Notes: generated by a model from the sequence alone, not told the origin. Shown: positions 1 through 8,087, counted from the stretch's first letter. The stretch: DNA of 40,927 nucleotides from Gracilibacillus halotolerans (GCF_014206945.1 NZ_JACHON010000022.1:1-40927), one strand, 5' to 3'. Made by a program: numbers and translations.

Positions 1-686
1 GTTAGCCTATTATCTAGTATAGAGGGTCTCCTTTTATTTTTCCATTTATATGGATAATTTTAGAAATTATCCTTTGAGAACTATTTTACACATACCACTA
101 TAAATAAGGATCTATTCAAATTTCCCAATGAAAAAAGAAGCTTCAATATGAAACGTCTCTTGTTTTAGACATCAAATATTTTAGTGATAACTCTAAATTG
201 CGATTTGCATTTATTGCATTAAAATTGCATTATTTTAATTTTTTATATTAATTTATATGGATTGATACTTCTTTAAAACCCTTTAAAATCAATGATATTG
301 CTCTATATCTAGCGCCATGAAAGTAGAGTGGGAATAGAAAAATTAAAGCTAGAACCTTTTATTATCAAGGGTTCTAGCTTTTTTTAATTGCATTATATAG
401 CATGATAGTTTCTATCAAACAAACACTATAATAGTCCTATTTAGTTTATTAATATATTCAATTAAAACAGATAACTCCTACTACTTTGTAACCTTTTCTC
501 CAAATATACCTTTCTTTACTAGAAAATTGGTTTATTATATAGATATTCATACTCCGAAAAATTTTAAAACTAGTTATACGAATTAACTCTGAATCTATTA
601 AAAAGTATAAATTATATAGAGGTGCAAGAGTTAATTCTTTTTATATATTTCAACCATATTTTTAAAATTAAAGGAGGAACTATGTA
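1..686. other. gene-free left edge
   Basis: I see no coding region here. The stretch is AT-rich, contains one clear terminator hairpin (345-385), and ends with the ribosome binding site AAGGAGG at 671-677 that serves the gene starting at 687. The first 344 bases may be the 3' untranslated end of a gene outside the window or a small RNA ending at the hairpin; neither can be shown from this sequence. Confidence 0.5.
345..385 (+). terminator. Rho-independent terminator
   Basis: AAAGCTAGAACC (345-356) pairs perfectly with GGTTCTAGCTTT (370-381) and runs into a T tract. No gene lies upstream inside the window, so it ends a transcript entering from the left or a short RNA. Confidence 0.8.
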
Positions 687-2309
687 ATGAGAAAAGTTGT
701 TGGTTATTGTTTTGCTTTTTTGTTACTTGTTTTTATCTATTTAGGAGAAGGTAGCGAGGTTAATGCACAGGAAACAGTAAATGCAAGAGATTTTGGTATG
801 ACACCAGGTGTTGATGCATCGCAGACAGAGGCACTACATGCAGCAATGCGTCATTTTTATGATCGTGGGGTTGAGGGAACTGTTTATATTCCTGCTGGAA
901 CTTACTCAATTGATGAGGCAATTCGTTTTCACCAAGGCGTTAATATTGTTGGGGATGGAAAGGGACAAACCGTATTAAAGAAATCAGGATCACGAAATAA
1001 TTACGTGGTTGGAAATCCAATTATACGTTCAGGTTCTAATCGCTTAAATGTAACCGTTTCCTATTTAACGATTGATGGTGATAGAACGAATCGAGCTAAT
1101 CGTGGTTTAGGTCAAATAGGTGGAATGAATATTGATGCAGACGTCAGTGATCTATTTATAGAAAACATCGAAGTAAGAGATGTTACGATTGGTTTATTAC
1201 TACGACGATTAAAGAATTCTACTATCGAAAACAATCATATTGATCGAACAACAGGACATGCAATGGCATTTGGGAGTGAAAGTCATCCGGTTGGTGATGT
1301 TCATGACAATACAATTCGAGGGAACATAATTACTAATTCAACCGGAGGTAGTGGTATTAATCTGTCCCGTGCGACACACACACTAGTCACTCACAATCAA
1401 GTTATCAATACAAGCCAACAATCTGATAGTTATGGTGGTATTCGAATTCCAAACGGTGGAGCGAATAATATCGTCGAATTTAATACAATTGAAAATTATC
1501 CTCGGGGTATCTTTGTTTTAACGGGAGCTACTAATAATACGATTCGAAACAATACTGTGATTAACTCAAGAATACACGGTATTCTAATTCAATCGAACAA
1601 TAATACTTTTGAGAGTAATGTAATACAACAATTAGATCCATCGTTGAATCCTGAATCCGTTATTAGAATAGCGCCAGGAAGCAATAATCAAATCCGAAAC
1701 AATAAAATAGAAACGTTCGCTAGTTTTAACAATATCGGAATTAGGGTTACAGGGGATTCCAATCAAAACACTATAAGAGATAATATAATTGATACTTCAG
1801 GGGTGGCAGTAAGTATCGAAGGTGGAAGTGGTAACACGAACACAAATAATACGCGTCTTGTTAATCCAATTCAATTTGATAGTAGTAAAGTCTATGAAAT
1901 TGTTAATCGAGGCAGTGGCAAATTAGCAGAAGTAGAGAATGCAAGTGGAGAGCTAGGAGCAAATGTCCAACAGTGGGAGCGAAACTTCCACCCGACACAG
2001 CGTTGGTTTATTATTAGAAATAATGATGGCTATTATGAGATCGTTAATCAAAATAGTAATCAAGCGATGGAAGTATTTGATTGGAACTCAAGCAATGGTG
2101 CAAATATCGTTCAATGGGAACATCTAGGTGGCACTAATCAGCAATGGCAAATTGAACGAAATAGTGATGGTTACTACACATTGGTTAATCGATTCAGTCA
2201 AAAATCATTAGAAGTATATGAACGTTCGTTGAATAACGGAGGAAATATCGTTCAATGGGATTTACTTCATGGCTTTAATCAACAATGGAATATAATAGAG
2301 ATTCGATAA
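687..2309 (+). CDS. secreted right-handed beta-helix protein with C-terminal ricin-type lectin domain
   Basis: This 540-residue protein starts at ATG 687, 9 nt after AAGGAGG. A signal peptide is visible: basic MRK, a hydrophobic stretch to about residue 22, and a likely signal peptidase site after VNA near residue 27. Residues 30-90 resemble the start of the pectate-lyase-3 fold (NARDFG, IPAGTY). Residues about 100-390 are rich in N-[NT]-I repeats such as NNTIRNN, as in right-handed parallel beta-helix (NosD/PbH1) proteins. From about residue 395 there are three ricin-B-like repeats with QxW motifs (VQQW/QRW, VQW/NQQW, VQW/NQQW). The likely role is binding or cleavage of an extracellular or cell-wall polysaccharide. 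Substrate and catalytic activity cannot be read from the sequence. It stands alone, convergent with the ATPase gene downstream. Confidence 0.85.
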   Translation: MRKVVGYCFAFLLLVFIYLGEGSEVNAQETVNARDFGMTPGVDASQTEALHAAMRHFYDRGVEGTVYIPAGTYSIDEAIRFHQGVNIVGDGKGQTVLKKSGSRNNYVVGNPIIRSGSNRLNVTVSYLTIDGDRTNRANRGLGQIGGMNIDADVSDLFIENIEVRDVTIGLLLRRLKNSTIENNHIDRTTGHAMAFGSESHPVGDVHDNTIRGNIITNSTGGSGINLSRATHTLVTHNQVINTSQQSDSYGGIRIPNGGANNIVEFNTIENYPRGIFVLTGATNNTIRNNTVINSRIHGILIQSNNNTFESNVIQQLDPSLNPESVIRIAPGSNNQIRNNKIETFASFNNIGIRVTGDSNQNTIRDNIIDTSGVAVSIEGGSGNTNTNNTRLVNPIQFDSSKVYEIVNRGSGKLAEVENASGELGANVQQWERNFHPTQRWFIIRNNDGYYEIVNQNSNQAMEVFDWNSSNGANIVQWEHLGGTNQQWQIERNSDGYYTLVNRFSQKSLEVYERSLNNGGNIVQWDLLHGFNQQWNIIEIR

Positions 2310-2372
2310 CGTGTTCTAACTGAGTTTTATTGCTAGTAATAAAAGGCCTTCTACCGCAGATGAGTAGAAATA

Positions 2373-2410
2373 GACCGCGCAGTATCAATCTTTGCGCGGT
2401 CTCCCTTTAT
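2373..2410 (+). terminator. hairpin terminator after the beta-helix gene
   Basis: GACCGCGCA (2373-2381) pairs perfectly with TGCGCGGTC (2393-2401), followed by TCCCTTTATAT. The T tract is short, so strength is uncertain. The hairpin lies between two convergent genes and could stop transcription from either side. Confidence 0.55.
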
Positions 2411-2570
2411 ATATAATGAATGTTAAACCAATCAATAGTGAACTCCCACAATAATAATGAGGTTAAATAAATTCGTTGAAGTATTTGGTAACGTCTTATC
2501 AGAGTTGTGATTTAAGCTCCATCTTAAGAGTCCAATTCATCACAAAGATTCGCACTATTATCTGATTTAA

Positions 2571-4649
2571 CTATGTTATTAATTGCAATGCCAATTTTTC
2601 AATACCTCTATTAACATAACGATAATAAGTGCTAATGGATAGATGGAGTCGTTCTGCGACTAATTCGTTGGTGCCAATCTGTTCGATATAAGACAATTCG
2701 ATGGAACGCATCATCAATCGGTCTTTTTCCGTCTTAATCTCAATTCCATTCATCGCTTCTTTAATGAAATGTCGAATGGTGTCCCCATAGGCCTCATTAT
2801 CTTTCATTTCAATATCCATAACTTCGTTCGCTTCTTTAAGTAATTCTGGCATAGATTCAAGCTCATGATAGGAGGGGAGCAATTTCTTCAATAGTTGAGT
2901 CACTTCTTGGACTGAAATGTTCTTTTTAGTCTTGATTGGATAAGACGTCGTTAATAATTTTGATGTTGTTAATAATTTTAATAGAGAAACTTTTCTAAGG
3001 TCGACTTGAAGCATACGAAACTTTTTCCCGGAAGGTGTAACAGATGCTGCCCAAGGTAATTCTTTTAATCCTAACGATAACAATCCGGAAACGTCATAGT
3101 CAGTTGGAAACATGACAGTGCATAGAAAATTATCCATAAGATGCTCGAAAAAGTAACGATAGATTGCATTCAAAGCTTGATAATCATTATTTTTTGCGGT
3201 TGCACCAATCCAAAACAGACGTTCATTTTCCTCTGTTTTCGTGTTTAAGAGATAATTTCTATAAAGGTCATTTTTGAGAAAAATTTTTCTAGCTTCGGTT
3301 GTAAGAGAAACAATAGCGGTAAAGCCTACGATACAATCATTTTCCCAAAAAGCTTTAATTGCCGATGGCTCAAGCTCCCAAACCTCTTGAATGAGCTTCT
3401 CTTGTTCTGTTCCATCATTAACGGATTGGAGCGAGTTCAAATGTCGGTTCCTCCATATCTCCATAATGGGTGCAATGTCTTTTTGTTCAGCAGTTCTAAT
3501 ATCATAAACTGTCTCATCGTTTAAAAAATAGAATTCTTGTAAAAGCTCATTTTTAGCGGTGAATACATTTTCAAGAAAAAGACTTCTCCGTTGAAGTGGA
3601 TTAGCGGCAGTCCACCTTCTATAAAGAACTTCTAACGCTCTTTTCTTATAACTGTTGAATAATTCTGGAGAGTGTTCTTTAAAGTCAGTTTGAAACCAAT
3701 TCCGAATTCCATCTACCAAGCTCCAACCATCTTTCGCTTTCATAATAATCGGGATATCACAAAATTGATCAAACTCTTCATAACTAAGTGACTGGCCAGT
3801 AATATTCATCAACAATTCCTTGTCAAATTGTCTAACGACAGAAGCTGCTTCTAAAAGTGAACGCTGATTTATTGTGATGTCTAATTCTTCTAAGACGTTT
3901 TGACAAAGAATCCTAACGATTTGTTTAAGATTAGCTGTTTCTAAACGTTCTCCATTTTCTAATGCCATCTTGTAACACAAATTCATAGAAAATGGGATAC
4001 CGTCAGATAGTTTAACAATAGTATTTCGGAGTATTAAATCGTCAATTCCGTTGTTTTTAAGGTAGTCGTGGACGAGATTCTTACTTAACGGTTTTAGGTG
4101 GACATGTTGAACTAATAAACTCCATGATGGAGAGCGTGTCTGTATGCTTCTGAGGGATTCGCGCCCAGCTGAGATTAGACGTACATTAGCAGATAGTCTC
4201 GGGATAAATGAATGGAATAGCCAATCTGTGATGGGTTCCCACAATTCGAATGAGTCAAATAGCAATATAAGTGGAGGTTCTGTAGTAGCAATCGTATTTA
4301 AACTGTTAACGATGTTGGAAGTCGTGGTAGATTGTTCTGTACCTATCTTCCGTCCTTTATTGTAATAAGGATGATTATGCAGCTTGTTTACGATGATATC
4401 TAAAAATTGTTGTGGTGATTGAAGTTCCTTATCCGTATTTATGTAGATGGTATTAGCTGTTGATGAAATGTTCATAAACCTTTTAAGCAGAGCTGTTTTT
4501 CCGATGCCGCTAATCCCGTGAAAGTGTAATAAATTCCAGTCTGTTCTATCTCGGTCAAGTTGATTTTGCATAAGCTGAAGCTCATCTTCGCGACCAATAA
4601 AGCTTTGAAGTTCGGCTTTATTTAATAAGTCGTTTATAAAAGCTGCCAC
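2571..4649 (-). CDS. large P-loop ATPase with middle acetyltransferase-like segment and C-terminal helix-turn-helix
   Basis: I chose the GTG at 4649 (692 aa) because AAGGATGTG lies 6 nt before it; an in-frame ATG at 4691 (706 aa) has no ribosome binding site. Counting from that ATG, residues 30-50 (FIGREDEL) open an AAA_16/ORC-type ATPase. Walker A is GISGIGKT at 59-66 and Walker B is LILLFDS at 141-147, followed by a sensor-like RLISAGRES. Residues about 385-560 look like a GNAT acyltransferase (IRTAEQKDIAPIMEIWR, DCIVGFTAI). The last 60 residues contain a helix-turn-helix (ELVAERLHLSISTYYRYVNRG) resembling region 4 of sigma-70 or a LuxR-type HTH. The layout suggests an ATP-switched regulator of the STAND type. 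No target is evident; the gene stands alone and points away from pbuG. Confidence 0.75.
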   Translation of the reverse strand: MAAFINDLLNKAELQSFIGREDELQLMQNQLDRDRTDWNLLHFHGISGIGKTALLKRFMNISSTANTIYINTDKELQSPQQFLDIIVNKLHNHPYYNKGRKIGTEQSTTTSNIVNSLNTIATTEPPLILLFDSFELWEPITDWLFHSFIPRLSANVRLISAGRESLRSIQTRSPSWSLLVQHVHLKPLSKNLVHDYLKNNGIDDLILRNTIVKLSDGIPFSMNLCYKMALENGERLETANLKQIVRILCQNVLEELDITINQRSLLEAASVVRQFDKELLMNITGQSLSYEEFDQFCDIPIIMKAKDGWSLVDGIRNWFQTDFKEHSPELFNSYKKRALEVLYRRWTAANPLQRRSLFLENVFTAKNELLQEFYFLNDETVYDIRTAEQKDIAPIMEIWRNRHLNSLQSVNDGTEQEKLIQEVWELEPSAIKAFWENDCIVGFTAIVSLTTEARKIFLKNDLYRNYLLNTKTEENERLFWIGATAKNNDYQALNAIYRYFFEHLMDNFLCTVMFPTDYDVSGLLSLGLKELPWAASVTPSGKKFRMLQVDLRKVSLLKLLTTSKLLTTSYPIKTKKNISVQEVTQLLKKLLPSYHELESMPELLKEANEVMDIEMKDNEAYGDTIRHFIKEAMNGIEIKTEKDRLMMRSIELSYIEQIGTNELVAERLHLSISTYYRYVNRGIEKLALQLIT

Positions 4650-4912
4650 ATTTATCACATCCTTTCCATCTAATAGATAAATATATTTCATTCTAATCCG
4701 TTTTTTTCTAATTATGTATATAATGACTTATATTTTAACCAAGTTCAATGCAACAAAAGTAGTGGAATTCATATTTCTGAAGTTTAGTTCTTTTACACTA
4801 TTCAGCCAGATGATAGCCAGCCACAGGCGGAATTTACAATAAAAATGTTTTCATAGTTTTGTATAACTCCTTTTGACAAAGAGTCTTAATAAAAATATTG
4901 TCAAATATTGCA

Positions 4913-4957
4913 ATAAACGAACAATGAAAGTGTTTTTATCAATAATATTCGGATTTT
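4913..4957 (+). promoter_or_regulatory. PurR operator (PurBox pair) of pbuG
   Basis: ATAAACGAACAAT (4913-4925) and, inverted, ATATTCGGATTTT (4945-4957) each match the B. subtilis PurBox AWWWCCGAACWWT at 12 or 13 of 13 positions. The CGAA (4918-4921) and TTCG (4948-4951) cores are 26 nt apart, the same gap as in the purE operator of this window. The pair ends 3 bp before the -35 box, which fits repression by PurR relieved by PRPP. Confidence 0.85.
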
Positions 4958-4960
4958 GTA

Positions 4961-4989
4961 TTGACATATGCAGAAATGCCTAGTATTAT
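4961..4989 (+). promoter_or_regulatory. sigma-A promoter of pbuG
   Basis: TTGACA (4961-4966), a 17-nt spacer and TATTAT (4984-4989). It directly follows the PurR boxes and would start the transcript about 20-25 nt before the riboswitch. Confidence 0.85.
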
Positions 4990-5018
4990 AGGTTTTGAAC
5001 TTATTATAATTTAATTTT

Positions 5019-5090
5019 CCGTCGTATAATGTTGGGAATATGGCCCAAGAGTCTCTACCGAAGTACCGTAAATACTTCGACTACGGCATG
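5019..5090 (+). promoter_or_regulatory. guanine riboswitch (purine class) of pbuG
   Basis: All purine-aptamer signatures are present: P1 (cgtcgt with acggc), TATAAT in J1/2, P2 TTGGG/CCCAA with an AATATGG loop, CTCTACC in J2/3, P3 CGAAGTA/TACTTCG with a CCGTAAA loop, and GACTACGG in J3/1. The specificity base equivalent to position 74 of the xpt aptamer is C, so guanine or hypoxanthine is expected rather than adenine. It is followed by a terminator, so ligand should reduce expression. Confidence 0.95.
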
Positions 5091-5147
5091 GATAGATGGG
5101 CGCCTTTATATTTTATATAGGGGTCATATCGGAAATCCAGCTGTTGG

Positions 5148-5181
5148 GCACTCTTGGTTGTTAACCTAGGGTGCTTTTTTT
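5148..5181 (+). terminator. riboswitch-controlled terminator of pbuG
   Basis: GCACTCTTGGTT (5149-5160) pairs with AACCTAGGGTGC (5163-5174) with one mismatch and one G-T pair, followed by seven Ts. It ends about 30 nt before the start codon. The segment ACTCTTGG (5150-5157) is also exactly complementary to aptamer bases 5045-5052, a possible antiterminator. Confidence 0.85.
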
Positions 5182-5211
5182 CGTTTATACGACAAACGAG
5201 GAGGAACAACA

Positions 5212-6510
5212 TTGAAAAAGTATTTCGAGTTTGACAAATTAGGTACTAATTATCGTACGGAAACAATGGCCGGTATTACTACTTTCTTGGCTATGGCTTA
5301 TATTCTGTTCGTCAACCCTAACATATTAGCAGATGGAACAGGCATGGATCGAGATGCTGTCTATGTAGCTACCGCACTATCCGCAGCTGTTGGTACATTG
5401 ATTATGGCGTTCCTTGCAAAATATCCGGTAGCACTAGCTCCAGGAATGGGATTAAATGCTTTCTTCGCTTATACGGTTGTTATTGGCTATGGAATTCCTT
5501 GGGAAACGGCCCTAGCGGGTGTGTTAGTTTCAGGTATTATATTCTTAATATTATCTTTATCAGGTCTTCGTGAAAAAGTAATTAATGCAATTCCACCTGT
5601 TTTGAAACTGGCAGTAGGCGCGGGGATTGGTCTTTTCATCGCATTTGTTGGTTTTCAAAATGCAAAAATTATTGTCGCGGACCCAGCAACATTAGTAGCT
5701 TTAGGTGATATTACAAGTGGAACAACATTACTAGCAATCTTCGGTGTAGTAGTTACTGTCATACTTATTGGTGTAGGCGTCCGTGGTGGTGTATTTTATG
5801 GAATGATTATTACAGCAGTTGCAGGAGTTATTTTTGGATTAATTGATATGCCACGTCAAATTGTATCAAGTGTTCCTGATTTATCTCCTACATTTGGCGT
5901 AGCATTCCAGCATTTAAATGAAATTTTCACGATTGAAATGCTCATCGTTATTATTACATTCTTGTTTGTTGACTTCTTTGACACAGCTGGAACATTAGTG
6001 GCTGTAACAACAAAAGCAGGTTTAATAAAAGATAATAAGTTACCACGCGCTGGTAAAGCGTTATTAGCTGATTCTTCTGCAACGGTTGTAGGGGCGACGC
6101 TAGGTACATCGACAACTACTGCGTTTGTGGAATCTGCAACCGGTGTAGCTGCGGGTGGACGTTCTGGGTTTACATCCGTTGTTACAGGATTACTGTTTGT
6201 ACTAGCTATCTTTTTCTCTCCATTGCTTTCAGTAATTACGAATGAAGTTACTGCTCCGGCGCTGATTATTGTTGGAATAATGATGGTATCTGCTTTGAAA
6301 GATATTCCTTGGGATAAATTCGAATATGCGGTTCCAGCGTTTTTAACGGTTATTATCATGCCGTTAGGCTATAGTATTGCGACTGGTATTGCAGTAGGTT
6401 TTATTTTCTATCCAATTATGATGGTAGCTAAAGGGAAAGCAAAAGAAGTTAATCCGATTATGTGGGGATTATTCGTTATCTTCATTCTATTCTTAGGGTT
6501 TGTACAATAA
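5212..6510 (+). CDS. pbuG: hypoxanthine/guanine permease PbuG
   Basis: This 432-residue multi-pass membrane protein belongs to the AzgA-like branch of the NCS2/nucleobase-cation symporters and imports guanine and hypoxanthine. It aligns closely with B. subtilis PbuG: the N-terminal FDKLGTNYRTE, TTFLAMAYILFVNP, PGMGLNAFFAY, the FVDFFDTAGTLVAV signature near residue 250, and ADSSATVVGATLGTSTTTAF. The start is TTG 5212, 8 nt after GAGGAGG; no ATG fits better. PurR boxes and a guanine riboswitch upstream match its job in salvage, and the pur operon follows after three small genes, as in B. subtilis. Confidence 0.95.
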   Translation: MKKYFEFDKLGTNYRTETMAGITTFLAMAYILFVNPNILADGTGMDRDAVYVATALSAAVGTLIMAFLAKYPVALAPGMGLNAFFAYTVVIGYGIPWETALAGVLVSGIIFLILSLSGLREKVINAIPPVLKLAVGAGIGLFIAFVGFQNAKIIVADPATLVALGDITSGTTLLAIFGVVVTVILIGVGVRGGVFYGMIITAVAGVIFGLIDMPRQIVSSVPDLSPTFGVAFQHLNEIFTIEMLIVIITFLFVDFFDTAGTLVAVTTKAGLIKDNKLPRAGKALLADSSATVVGATLGTSTTTAFVESATGVAAGGRSGFTSVVTGLLFVLAIFFSPLLSVITNEVTAPALIIVGIMMVSALKDIPWDKFEYAVPAFLTVIIMPLGYSIATGIAVGFIFYPIMMVAKGKAKEVNPIMWGLFVIFILFLGFVQ

Positions 6511-6523
6511 TAAAATATTACTA

Positions 6524-6557
6524 AAAACTTCGGCCATTTGTGCCGAAGTTTTTTGTT
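6524..6557 (+). terminator. terminator after pbuG
   Basis: AAAACTTCGGC (6524-6534) pairs perfectly with GCCGAAGTTTT (6542-6552), then TTTTG. The arms begin with A and end with T runs, so it can also serve the convergent Hsp20 gene. Confidence 0.9.
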
Positions 6558-6610
6558 TGTAAAGCATTTTAGGTATCAAAACAGAAGGAATGTAAACGAT
6601 ACTAGTAGCA

Positions 6611-7048
6611 TTATGATTCATCCTCTACGATTTCCACAGGGATATTTTTGGCTGGTTTGGATTTCTTTTTATTTTTGTATAAATGAATGACCATGAGACC
6701 ATCTCGCAACTGTGCGGTTGCTTTCTCACGTTGAACAGCAACAGGGAGATCGATTTTCCGTGAGAATTCACCTCTTGGTATTTCATTAATGTGAAGCTCG
6801 CCTTGTGTTTTTAATTTTGGAAATCTCCCCTTCACGTGTAGTGAGTATGAATCTATTGAGATGTTTACGTGTTTACGATTGTTAATACCGGGCAATGTAA
6901 CATAGACAAGTATTTTATCATTGACTTCGTAAATGGTTACGGCAGGGATTCTCGGTTCTACTAGATGCTCAAATTCATTCCAGAAATCCCCACCAAAAAA
7001 GTGATGGAGATTATCCTTCCATTGATTCATCTCTTTAAATGGATCCAT
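6611..7048 (-). CDS. Hsp20/alpha-crystallin family small heat shock protein
   Basis: A 145-residue protein whose residues about 33-125 form an alpha-crystallin domain: IPAVTIYEVNDKILVYVTLPGI, the VNISIDSYSLHVKG strand, and GEFSRKIDLPVAV followed by LRDGLMVIHL. This family holds unfolding proteins as ATP-independent oligomeric chaperones. The N-terminus is short and aromatic (HHFFGGDFWNEF). The tail is basic then acidic (KNKKKSKPAKN...VEDES), and a clear I-x-I motif is not seen. The start ATG follows GAGAGGAAAC on the minus strand. In position it corresponds to yebD of B. subtilis, but I do not claim orthology. No CIRCE or CtsR operator is visible upstream. Confidence 0.85.
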   Translation of the reverse strand: MDPFKEMNQWKDNLHHFFGGDFWNEFEHLVEPRIPAVTIYEVNDKILVYVTLPGINNRKHVNISIDSYSLHVKGRFPKLKTQGELHINEIPRGEFSRKIDLPVAVQREKATAQLRDGLMVIHLYKNKKKSKPAKNIPVEIVEDES

Positions 7049-7105
7049 GTTTCCTCTCTCCAGTCTTTTTTATAATGTGCTACCACGATGAATATGTTAA
7101 AATGT

Positions 7106-7133
7106 TTGCACTATGTCCTCATGTTGATAGTAT
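7106..7133 (+). promoter_or_regulatory. possible promoter of yebE-yebG
   Basis: TTGCAC (7106-7111), a 16-nt spacer and TAGTAT (7128-7133), 45 nt before the yebE start. The match is moderate and unsupported by other evidence. Confidence 0.4.
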
Positions 7134-7178
7134 ATGTGACATTCTAGTGTATGGTTAATGCCCGGAGGTGAAGTAGTT

Positions 7179-7760
7179 ATGTTAGAAAATGCGTTTATCG
7201 TCGTTGTTATTATATTAGTTATTAATATTGTCTATGTTTCCTTGTCTACTTTACGTGTTATCCTCACGTTAAAAGGAAGGCGTTATATTGCGGGAACAAT
7301 TGGCACGTTCGAGATTGTCATTTATACAGTCGGTCTAGGTATTGTTCTTGATAATTTAGGTCAAATTCAAAATTTAATAGCATATGGTTTAGGATATGGC
7401 ATTGGAGTAATAGTTGGCTCTAAAATTGAAGAAAAGTTAGCGCTTGGGTACATTACGGTTAACGTAGTTTCCTCGGATCCCGACTTACAGTTTACAAAAA
7501 AACTTCGTGAAAAAGGATATGGGGTAACGAGCTGGCAAGCATATGGAATGGATGGTGATCGATTAGCGATGCAAATCCTTTCACCAAGAAAATATGAGCT
7601 CAATTTATATGAAGCTATCAAATCCATTGATCCAAAGGCATTTATTATAACGTATGAACCGAAGCAAATACATGGTGGATTTTGGGTAAAACAAATTCGA
7701 AGAGGGAGAATTAAGAAAAGTGTCCAAGAAGCAGAAGAAGCAAAAGAAGAAGAAGTTTGA
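7179..7760 (+). CDS. yebE: UPF0316/DUF2179 membrane protein YebE
   Basis: I chose ATG 7179 (193 aa) because GGAGGTG (7164-7170) precedes it; an in-frame ATG at 7158 lies upstream of that site. The N-terminal 90 residues are hydrophobic with about three membrane segments ([53 protein letters not shown]). The C-terminal half is the soluble DUF2179 domain ([40 protein letters not shown]). DUF2179 is a small domain shared with YitT-type membrane proteins; its function is unknown. The gene overlaps yebG by 41 bp in another frame, so the two are translated from one message. Confidence 0.9.
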   Translation: MLENAFIVVVIILVINIVYVSLSTLRVILTLKGRRYIAGTIGTFEIVIYTVGLGIVLDNLGQIQNLIAYGLGYGIGVIVGSKIEEKLALGYITVNVVSSDPDLQFTKKLREKGYGVTSWQAYGMDGDRLAMQILSPRKYELNLYEAIKSIDPKAFIITYEPKQIHGGFWVKQIRRGRIKKSVQEAEEAKEEEV

Positions 7761-7929
7761 AGTCGGAGAAAATGAAACAATAGAAGAATGCCTCAATAGA
7801 ATGAAGAAAGAAGGTTATACACCAACACGTAGAATTGAGAAGCCAATCTTTCGTGAAGAAGGGAATAGCGTTATTCCGGTAGATAAAACCGTTATATTTG
7901 AAGCTGTAGCTCTAGAATCCGAACATTAA
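7720..7929 (+). CDS. yebG: NETI-motif protein YebG
   Basis: A 69-residue soluble protein beginning at GTG 7720, preceded by GAGGGAGAA inside the yebE reading frame. It has a lysine-rich start ([14 protein letters not shown]) and the [29 protein letters not shown] core that names the NETI family, whose function is unknown. In B. subtilis yebG also sits between yebE and purE. The 3' end is notable: the stop codon and the preceding CCGAAC lie inside the perfect palindrome that forms the PurR operator of the next operon. Confidence 0.9.
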   Translation: MSKKQKKQKKKKFEVGENETIEECLNRMKKEGYTPTRRIEKPIFREEGNSVIPVDKTVIFEAVALESEH

Positions 7930-7958
7930 ATTATTTTAATAATTTAATGTTCGATTTT
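7915..7958 (+). promoter_or_regulatory. PurR operator (PurBox pair) of the pur operon
   Basis: GAATCCGAACATT (7915-7927) and inverted AATGTTCGATTTT (7946-7958) each match AWWWCCGAACWWT at 12 of 13 positions. The CGAA and TTCG cores (7920-7923, 7950-7953) are 26 nt apart, as in the pbuG operator. Box 1 overlaps the last codons of yebG, and the pair ends 3 bp before the -35 box. Confidence 0.88.
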
Positions 7959-7960
7959 TT
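7920..7960 (+). terminator. yebG terminator, identical with the PurR palindrome
   Basis: Bases 7920-7935 pair perfectly with 7938-7953 (16-bp arms starting CGAACATTAA) around a 2-base centre, followed by ATTTTTT. The yebG stop codon is inside the left arm. The stem is AT-rich but long, and the T tract is clear. Confidence 0.7.
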
Positions 7961-7961
7961 A

Positions 7962-7991
7962 TTGACAAGTCGAATAGAAGCTTGGTATGAT
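7962..7991 (+). promoter_or_regulatory. sigma-A promoter of the pur operon
   Basis: TTGACA (7962-7967), an 18-nt spacer and TATGAT (7986-7991). It lies between the PurR operator and the guanine riboswitch. Confidence 0.85.
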
Positions 7992-8020
7992 AAGGTCATA
8001 ATTTAATCAGGATAAATACA

Positions 8021-8087
8021 TCTCATATATTTTGGGAATATGGCCCACTGTTTCTACCCGTTACCGTAAATAACGGACTATGAGAGA
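8021..8087 (+). promoter_or_regulatory. guanine riboswitch (purine class) of the pur operon
   Basis: P1 is TCTCAT (8021-8026) with ATGAGA, P2 is TGGG/CCCA with an AATATGG loop, J2/3 has TTTCTACC, P3 is CCGTTA/TAACGG with a CCGTAAA loop, and J3/1 is GACTATG. The specificity base is C, so guanine or hypoxanthine is the expected ligand. The 3' side of P1 continues into GAGAAGTAG (8084-8092), which can pair with CTGCTTCTC (8149-8157) in the terminator's 5' arm: a standard antiterminator freed when no ligand is bound. Confidence 0.95.

Larger units (their letters stand above)
4650..5211. other. divergent control region of the ATPase gene and pbuG
   Basis: No gene is seen here. From about 4910 it carries the pbuG control elements, listed separately: PurR operator pair, promoter, guanine riboswitch, terminator. 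The 4690-4900 stretch is AT-rich and should hold the minus-strand promoter of the ATPase gene; I could not pick a convincing one. Confidence 0.6.

Noticed and set aside
4144-4365. 73-codon plus-strand frame inside the ATPase gene
   Set aside because: It overlaps the Walker-domain coding sequence in antisense and has no ribosome binding site.
5856-6359. 167-codon minus-strand frame inside pbuG
   Set aside because: Antisense shadow of a clearly conserved permease; its sequence shows no independent coding pattern.
5019-8087. Adenine riboswitches
   Set aside because: Both aptamers have C at the position that is U in adenine-sensing members (GACTA rather than GATTA).
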